Source: Chaenocephalus aceratus (taxonomy: Eukaryota; Chordata; Actinopteri; Perciformes; Channichthyidae). From it: a DNA stretch of 64,000 nucleotides. Positions 58,104 to 64,000 of this stretch are shown piece by piece (the stretch's first letter is position 1; the number at the start of each line of letters is the position of its first letter). Under the pieces are notes generated by a model. The model saw nothing but the letters and a program-made list of their open reading frames with translations. It was not told the DNA's origin and did not search any database. Location of the stretch: contig CM043793.1 in assembly GCA_023974075.1 (NCBI GenBank), forward strand, positions 6,667,628 through 6,731,627, given 5' to 3'. A program made the position numbers and the translations under genes.

Positions 58104-58687
58104 AGAGTGAAGGGAATACCTCCGGTTTTATTATGAAAACTTCGAGACAGGTAATACTGTTTTCACCCCGTGAGGGTTGACGCCAACTTTACATGAACGC
58201 TGCAGAAAGACGTAGTATATACACGTTCTCCTGGCGAGACCTCAAATCATCTTCGTAATATCTATCAAACTATAGATCCTACACATCCACTGAACGTGGA
58301 TTCTAAAAGTACAATATACACTTCTTGCTAGGAATCTAATCAAAAATTCATTTTAATGGCCAAACTATTCCACAATTTAGGATTTTCCAGAGAGGGTTAT
58401 TTGTGAATAACCGACCCTCCGGAGCGTTTGCAATGAACGGGAACATGTTGTTTCTTACACGACCACTAGAGGTGCTACACTTTAAAACGTGACTATGGCT
58501 CGTAATAAGTTGCTGAACAATCGACCTATTCAGTCGTTTTTTTATAGGAGGACAGGCTGTATGGACAATCTTGAAGAAAAAGACTCACATAGCCGATCTC
58601 CGCATGTCACTCAATTCCACCCAGCTCAGTTCGGTTTGAGAATTTCTGTGACACTGCTATACATTTGTAATCTACAAAATACATTTC

Positions 58688-58957
58688 TGTCACATCTGTC
58701 TGTTTCCTGTTTTATTTTGAAAAGTGTTCACCCCTTGTTCAGTCTGTTTTTACTTCCTGTCTCTGTGTTTTCCCGCCTGTTTGATGACCTGATTCTGTTC
58801 ACCTGCTGCCCTTGTGTTTTCTGCCCTCCCCAGCTGTGTCTTGTCCTTGTGATTAGTTCCGATTGTATTTAAGCTCGGCTATTCCGTCACCGATTTTCAG
58901 ATTATTGTTCTTTTTTGTTTAATTTGCCTTGCTCTGTTTTTGCTTGGAAAACCAACA
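58688..58957 (+). mobile_element. Possible LTR fragment
   Basis: TGTCACATCTGTCTGTTTCC, a promoter-like GTATTTAAG at about 58866, ending CCAACA. No clean target duplication. Confidence 0.4.
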
Positions 58958-58959
58958 AT

Positions 58960-60495
58960 TACATTTACTTTCTTCCAAGTTTTTGTGTCCTGTATTTGGG
59001 TTACAATTTCCCCCAAAACGTAATTGAAAATGGATTTTATCTGTATCGGGGCTTCATTTTGTGGAAGACAGTGTTGCCTACTTTGTTCAATATTCAGATA
59101 TATCCAGGTAACCAGTGATGAAATATCAGGAAAAGCAGTTTTGCAAAAATACAAATGTAGCTTTCCAGTTCTGACTTGCAGTAATGCTCATATGATTTGA
59201 CTGCTCTGTATGAAATAACTGAGAGAAGCATTCCACACATAACTGTTCAGTAAATGCTATTTTAAAGCCGAGTTTTAAATAGCATTCAGTTTCCTCAAGG
59301 CTTCAGACACCATTTCTACAAAAACTTGAAGTCATTTTTAATTTGTGAATTTTTTTGTTGGGGTAGAATATACATTTGCCCCATTATTTCTGTATTTATG
59401 ACCACTTCCTATTTATTTAATTCCAGTTTAAAAAGGTTACTAAATGTGTCGCAAATATTGTTTGAAGATAACTATTTGTCAAATAAAACTGCTACTTTTA
59501 AAATGTTTCTATATGATGTGTACATGCTTGCATTAAGGTGTAAGACCATGTTGATATTTTATGATTCTGTTGAGTTATTCCTTACATTTGATGAGTCATA
59601 TGAACACCTTTCAATGAGTTATGTTTAAATCTCCAGGGTTAATTATGCCTTAGACTTAGAGCCACAAAAAAACCAGGATTAGAAAGGAATGTCAAGTACT
59701 TGTGTGGTGGGGAACGCCCAGAGGCCCGGAAGGGTGGAGCTGCGTTCAGGTGTGCAGTCATACATCCGACCGCTGAAGAGTCAATGTATTAGTGTTGCTA
59801 ATCTGACCTATATTCCCCGCCACCCATTCATACAACAATACACATTCACCTGAGCCCAGTTCACACAGGAACGCAGCCATTCATCTGACATGACCGTTAA
59901 ACGTGCCAACATACCTGAGGAGTCACCGGCGCCTGAATTCAGTGCGACTATGACAGCAGCATTTCTGAGATAACTAAAGAAGGTGCAGCATGAATGCACA
60001 CATGAACACATCACATCCTGCTGCTTTCATAGGATTATTGTGCCTTGTTCTCACCACAATTTAAGAACCAGGTAAAAAAACTGTCTATTTTACTCTCATA
60101 ATACAACACACTCTCACTCTATAATCGTCCAGGAGCGACGTTTAGTCAGGGTCCCGTGGCGTGCAGTTGGGACGCGCCGAGGGTCCTTCAGCTTCATAAA
60201 TGAACGCAAAGAGCTTTCAACTGAGGGGTGCGGGAGGAGGAAAGGGAGGATACACGGGAGCAGACTACGCGGAAGTGCTTTCACTACTCGCGTATAAAAG
60301 CCCCGCCCCCACCTTCACAGCTGGTCCAAAAGCTGGAAAAGCCTCACATAAATGTATAAGTGCTCACAGCTCCGTGGGAATTATTATGTGCAATTCATTT
60401 CTAAAAGGCTTCACATTACGATAATTATATTTTTATTTAAATGTATATAGGCTACATTTTACACCAAAACGGAACACAAAAGCAGGACCAACCAT
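58960..60495. other. Intergenic, no gene recognised
   Basis: Only short open frames without recognisable content. Confidence 0.4.
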
Positions 60496-60503
60496 CATAT
60501 ATT

Positions 60504-60770
60504 GGGACGGGTGGCGCAGTGGTCTGTGCATTTGATCATCAGATCAAGGGGGCGTTGGGGAACTCCAGTTCGAAACCAGCTCCCGCCCCACTGCGTCAGG
60601 CCATTGTGTCCTTGGGCAAGACACTTCACCCGAATTTGCTCCTGTGGGTATTGTCCACAGTAGATGACCATTACATGTATGATTTGTATGTGTAATGTGA
60701 ATTTGTAAAGCGCTTTGAGAGTCTTTGATAAAGCGCTATAATAAATATAAGGAAGGATTATTATATATTG
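60504..60770 (+). mobile_element. tRNA-derived SINE
   Basis: The A box TGGCGCAGTGG (60512-60522) fits TRGYNNARNNG exactly. The B box AGTTCGAAACC (60567-60577) has one mismatch. Body: GTGTCCTTGGGCAAGACACT and CACTTCACCC. The tail GTAAAGCGCTTTGAG...AAAGCGCTATAATAAATA resembles the LINE-type 3' ends used by fish SINEs. RNA polymerase III promoter inferred; mobilised by a partner LINE. Confidence 0.9.
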
Positions 60771-60774
60771 AATT

Positions 60775-61178
60775 CCTTGACTAACAAGAGAAAGATTAAT
60801 TCATTTAAATAAATATTTAACAACAGATGGGCCGGTTCAAAGGGGTTATTCAGTCAATTGGGCTAGAAGGTCAGAGTGCAACATTTGTAACACACGGAAG
60901 TATGTGAAAGAGAGCTACAGTAACCTCTTTGGGTAAGATGGGGCAGGCAAGGGGAGCCTAGGCTTAGGCTATAATGATTGCAGGTTGTGTGCACATTTCG
61001 GTAGTCACCTCAGGTACTTTTTTGTCATAGTTCTTTCTTTTCCTAGTATCACTTTTGATAGGCTTATAATGCAGTTTGTGTGTGCTCTGAGACGTGTTAC
61101 TCAGATTTATGAATTGGAAGAAAATGTTGTGTCTAATATTCTTGTTTTGTTTCAGGATCTGAGGTGCTACCTCATTCT
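60775..61178 (+). other. Stretch leading into a PPT; possible 3' end of an LTR element
   Basis: No recognisable pol frame. Placed upstream of the PPT at 61180-61190, so it may be the decayed 3' internal end of an LTR retrotransposon. Confidence 0.35.
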
Positions 61179-61179
61179 T

Positions 61180-61190
61180 AAGGGGGGAGG
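61180..61190 (+). promoter_or_regulatory. Polypurine tract
   Basis: AAGGGGGGAGG directly against the TGTGACGG start of the LTR, the usual place for plus-strand priming. Confidence 0.7.
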
Positions 61191-61515
61191 TGTGACGGCC
61201 CCGAGGCCTTAGACTCAGGTCCCTGGTTAGCCACTCCCCAAATCAGGAGAGATTGCTGACACCTGATTTGGGTTGACTGCTCAGCTACAAGTATGGGTGC
61301 CTGAGCAGTCAGTCTTTCTCTCCTCTTGGGTTGCTTGGCTCTACTGGACCTTGGTTTGGGTGTTATTTCTTTATATACTGATGCATGTTCACACACCACA
61401 CATTACTGATTAACTGACTTCATAGTTAATTTAGTTTCTTTAAATAAATGCACTTCAATTGGATGAATCATGTGTGGTCTCCTTCCTTTGTCCGTCCTTG
61501 AGCCAGGGCGTGACA
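61191..61515 (+). mobile_element. LTR between a PPT and a PBS
   Basis: Starts TGTGACGGCCCC and ends GGGCGTGACA (325 bp). AATAAA at about 61444. It is different from the 57717/63168 LTRs but shares the TGTGACG-GCCCC style start. With a PPT upstream and a PBS downstream, it behaves as both a 3' and a 5' LTR. Confidence 0.8.
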
Positions 61516-61527
61516 TGGGGGCTCGTC
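61516..61527 (+). promoter_or_regulatory. Primer-binding site, tRNA-Pro type
   Basis: TGGGGGCTCGTC begins on the base after the LTR. It equals the first 12 nt of the tRNA-Pro complement used by many retroelements. Confidence 0.8.
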
Positions 61528-62008
61528 TAAAGTCAAAAGTCAAATTTTGACATACATTTTGTTGGTATGAATTTTCTGTACTAATTTAGGTTGGAGTATC
61601 ACACATGGATGTAGTTGTTTTGGAGAGCTTTATTATAATCTAGTTTGGGCCAGTTTTCTTTGAGGTAAATATGCTAAATGTTTGGTGTGGCATGTGACTG
61701 GTGTTCTCCTCTGTGAGGCCAAGCAGCAGGTTCTAATAGAGAGTCTGTTGTCGGGGTTGGGTTTAGTGTGACAGAGCAAGTGGCTAGAGCAGTTGTCTCG
61801 GGATCACGTCCATGGTTTCTTGTGGGGTCGCTGTGTATACAGTTGCCTTCCAGTACCACTGGGTTTCAGTGAATAAATACCCGCCACAAGTATCTGTACG
61901 AAGACTAGGTACGAGTTTAGTCAGATAAGGGACATACTCTAATGAGTTAGTTGAGCATGGGGAGTCACCAGTTGTTGTTGCCACTAGTTGCATAGTGTAA
62001 AGGTTTGG
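61528..62008 (+). other. Decayed internal region after the PBS
   Basis: Only short frames remain; one piece (about 61706-61770) reads C-E-A-K-Q-Q-V-L-I-E-S-L-L, possibly gag-derived. Confidence 0.35.
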
Positions 62009-62010
62009 TG

Positions 62011-62510
62011 TATGTCAGAGATGGAGTACTCGAGTCCTGGACTCGGACTCGAGTGCCGATTTTCGTGACTCGTGACTTGACTCGGACTCGCGCACTGATT
62101 GACGGGACTCGGACTCGTGAATTCTCACGCATGATGACTTGGACTCGGACTCGAACACAGGTAATGATGACTCGTACTCGGACTCGGCTCGGACACTCCT
62201 TGGATGACTCGGACTTGGACTCGGACTCGAGCAAGTTTTCTCTGGAGTCTGATGTCCTCTGTGTCCTGGCGTGTGCACCTGCGAGGCGAGTTCACGTAGC
62301 CTACTGGGCGCGCCCCCGCTGCTACCAGTCTAAAGATGTCCAGACACACACCCCGCATCGTGCTGTATGCTTTTAAAGATTTCGTTTCCATATTGGGAAA
62401 GAGCAGCGCAAAATGCACATTATGTGGACAGAAGATAGAAGAGAAGACTGGGACAACGTCGAATTTCAATCGACACCTTTCACGGCGGCACCCAGAAAAG
62501 TAAGTAGAAA
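62011..62510 (+). mobile_element. 5' part of a hAT transposon with BED finger
   Basis: Begins CAGAGATGGAGTACTCGAGT, followed by a dense run of GACTCGGACTCG words (62030-62235), then the BED-finger exon. No right end was found, so it is truncated or very diverged. The GACTCGGACTC region is a local simple repeat in the 5' leader. Confidence 0.7.
62336..62499 (+). pseudogene. BED zinc-finger first exon of a hAT transposase
   Basis: An ATG at 62336 opens M-S-R-H-T-P-R-I-V-L-Y-A-F-K-D-F. C-T-L-C at about 27-30, H at about 47 and H-P-E-K at about 52-55 form the C-x2-C...H-x4-H BED finger (key string N-F-N-R-H-L-S-R-R-H). It ends at a GTAAGT donor (62500-62505). BED fingers bind DNA and are standard in hAT transposases. 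The frame is open throughout, but no catalytic exons are present in the next 660 bp. Confidence 0.8.
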
Positions 62511-62519
62511 TGCTATTGT

Positions 62520-63160
62520 TAGCTTGCTAACCCACGTTAACGTTAGCCACTAAATTGACTCCACAAAGGTTTTAAGATGTCGGGTTAGATGGAAGTAGGG
62601 GTTGATATCACATCCTAGGGACCAAGTGCAGTTTTATTGTCTAGATAGATACTGTTAAAAAGCTATACATGTCCTTGGTGATACTGCAGATGATGAGTAG
62701 CCTAGCCCTAGCCTACAATGAACGTGAAAATTAGAGACTGAAAATGATCTCCGTCACGGAGGCTCCATAACACATTACTCTAAGGATGGAGTTCATATAT
62801 ATATATATATATATATATCTATATAGGTAGGCTGTATTGAACACTATCATCAGAGTAATGTGATCAAATCAATAAGTAAAGATTCAGCCGATAACATGAA
62901 AGCACATGGCTACTTAACATGCAGAATGTCTCATTGTGCATGCTAAGTAGCAATGTGCTTTCTGGGGCTTAATCTTTATTGATATCATTTAAACGTTCAC
63001 TTATTGGTTGTTGGACATTATGATATTATATTTATTATATTCTCTTTGTGTTGTGATGTGTTGCCGACTGTTGAAATAAATTAACAAAATATTCGTTCAT
63101 TGCAACACATTTAGAATCATATTACATATTTACACTTGACACATTTTATTGTTTTAAGTG
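62520..63160. other. Intergenic or transposon intron, no gene recognised
   Basis: (AT)n at 62796-62818. A loose inverted pair (GAAAGCACATGGCTACTTAA versus CTAAGTAGCAATGTGCTTTC) lies at about 62898-62960. Confidence 0.4.
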
Positions 63161-63167
63161 TTCATTG

Positions 63168-63501
63168 TGTTACAACCCGGCTCCTGGGCTGCAACATAAA
63201 GCGGGGAGGCGAGACGAGGGGTATGATGTAACGTTCGTTTATTCAAAACAAACACCAAACAACCAAACAACCAACCAACAAGAACCAGCAACAGGTCCCT
63301 GACGCTGGCATAGGACAAGTGCCCAGAGGAGACAGAGCGACGTAACGGCTGGGCTCCTCCTATATCATTTTCTTCTCCAGGTGCAGCTCATCAGGCAGGT
63401 ATCCTCCCACCGGTGCGACTCATCAGCCATGAACCTGTGAACACCCACAAAGCACACCCACAACCAGACGGCACCCCACGTAGTGTGGAGGGGTCGTCAC
63501 A
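63168..63501 (-). mobile_element. 3' LTR of a gypsy-type element
   Basis: On the minus strand it runs TGTGACGACCCCTCCACAC...GGGTTGTAACA (334 bp), with AATAAACGAACG as polyA signal. Same ends as the solo LTR at 57717-58103. Confidence 0.9.
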
Positions 63502-64000
63502 CCCCCCCCCATAAGAAAGGAGTTCCACTAAGAACACCGTTAGTACCCAAAATGCTAGGAGCTCTTCTCCGATATTCCGGCGTGGACAGAAGACCACTAT
63601 GGCCAGTCCCCTGACCCTGCACCTGGAAGAACCCGGAATGTCCCTCCAGAACCCGCAACCTAGACCCCGGCAACAAACCCAAGACCTGACCCCCAGGTCG
63701 CTGCCGAACTGCCCCACCCATCCGACATGCGTGACATGACCCAACATGCTGAGACACATCTCTCCTCAACCCAGGCCAAAAGACATACCGCAACAGGTAA
63801 CCACATGTTTTACGGACACCCAGATGTCCCGACTGCCCATGCGCTTTTCTGAGGACCTCCTCACGAAATCTGACAGGAACCAAAATCTGATATACTGGCC
63901 CATCAATGAAGCCTTGCCCACGTGACCACCACTTTCTGACCAGCAATCCCCCTTGCAGCTGACAAGCCCTGGTGACACCATTTCCATCCCCGGTGGAGAG
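63497..64000 (-). pseudogene. Gypsy-type pol remnant: integrase HHCC zinc-binding module
   Basis: The minus-strand frame is open to the window edge. It reads C-Q-L-Q-G-G-L-L-V-R-K, then F-R-E-E-V-L, H-G-Q-S-G-H-L-G, F-W-P-G-L-R-R-D-V and C-H-A-C, which is the Ty3/gypsy integrase N-terminal H-x-x-x-x-x-H...C-x2-C finger. About 80 further codons with no D,D,E core lead straight into the PPT. The integrase catalytic domain is therefore deleted, or replaced by out-of-frame 3' sequence. Reverse transcriptase would lie beyond 64000. Confidence 0.88.
63502..63511 (-). promoter_or_regulatory. Polypurine tract of the gypsy-type element
   Basis: Minus strand ATGGGGGGGGG directly before the LTR start. 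Confidence 0.75.

Larger units (their letters stand above)
54587..58537. mobile_element. Fold-back element B (~3.95 kb, ~0.6-kb inverted arms)
   Basis: Left arm 54587-55215 pairs with right arm about 57445-58537, not counting the LTR at 57717-58103. Anchors: AATAACCCTCTCTGGAAAAT versus ATTTTCCAGAGAGGGTTATT; GATGATTTGAGGTCTCGCCA versus TGGCGAGACCTCAAATCATC; ACCCATAATCCTCAGCTATC versus GATAGCTGAGGATTATGGGT. The core (55165-57560) is shared with element A, but the outer ~550 bp of each arm is not found in A. No transposase ORF. It later received an L2 (56544-57132) and a solo LTR. Confidence 0.87.

Noticed and set aside
60504..60580. A true tRNA gene
   Set aside because: A and B boxes are present, but no intact cloverleaf or acceptor stem; body and tail are SINE-type.
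1..64000. CRISPR array, toxin-antitoxin, phage or operon-like system
   Set aside because: The DNA is a vertebrate-type genome with introns, LINEs and hAT elements; no regularly spaced direct repeats with unique spacers or prokaryotic gene layout.

Overview
The window looks like percomorph-type teleost fish DNA. It is AT-rich and intron-bearing. It is dense with transposon families that look typical of fish: L2-like LINEs with (TTGA)n tails, Ty3/gypsy-type LTRs, hAT elements with 8-bp target duplications, a tRNA-derived SINE, TA- and TTAA-flanked MITEs, and long (GT)n runs. There are no bacterial-style operons, CRISPR arrays, rRNA genes or convincing standalone tRNA genes. The species cannot be named from the sequence alone.

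Only two host genes are convincing. Both are on the + strand and both encode IER3/IEX-1-like proteins (immediate-early response 3), recognised by a shared core: a basic stretch, an R-V-(L/M)-Y-P motif, a P-P-Q-x-E stretch, and a single hydrophobic helix ending Q-I-Y-(S/T)-E. Copy 1 (10185-11272, two exons) has a 23-serine tract and an intron carrying a 79-bp perfect palindrome. Copy 2 (33514-34086) is intronless. It has a TATA box and an AU-rich 3'UTR, as expected of an unstable immediate-early mRNA, and it lies between two inverted repeat arms (31345-31955 and 37325-38122).

Layout. 1-9.8 kb: MITEs, a nearly intact L2-like LINE (687-4110, minus), a solo LTR with perfect 5-bp TSDs, a TA-flanked MITE, a THAP-domain remnant, a 700-bp polypurine tract and a hAT transposase first exon. 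9.9-11.4 kb: ier3-like copy 1. 11.5-31 kb: MITEs, two LINE fragments, and a hAT element (22492-23933) with 8-bp TSDs that still carries two joinable 5' transposase exons and a nested L2 tail. 31-38 kb: ier3-like copy 2 between inverted arms. 38-47.3 kb: a nested mosaic of TTAA-flanked elements, a THAP ORF, and a 4.1-kb fold-back element (A). 48-50 kb: L2 fragments. 51.25-51.96 kb: a degenerate ~170-210-bp tandem array. 54.6-58.5 kb: a second fold-back element (B) that shares A's core but has different inverted arms, and that later received an L2 and a solo LTR. 60.5 kb: SINE. 61.2 kb: an LTR with a PPT on one side and a PBS on the other. 62 kb: a hAT with a BED-finger exon. 63.2-64 kb: a gypsy-type element with an integrase zinc-binding module, running off the window.

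I see no evidence of a new multi-gene system. The most unusual structures are the two fold-back elements with a shared core and unlike arms, the palindromes in the ier3-like intron, and the inverted repeats around ier3-like copy 2. All comparisons were made by eye; no alignment or database search was run.
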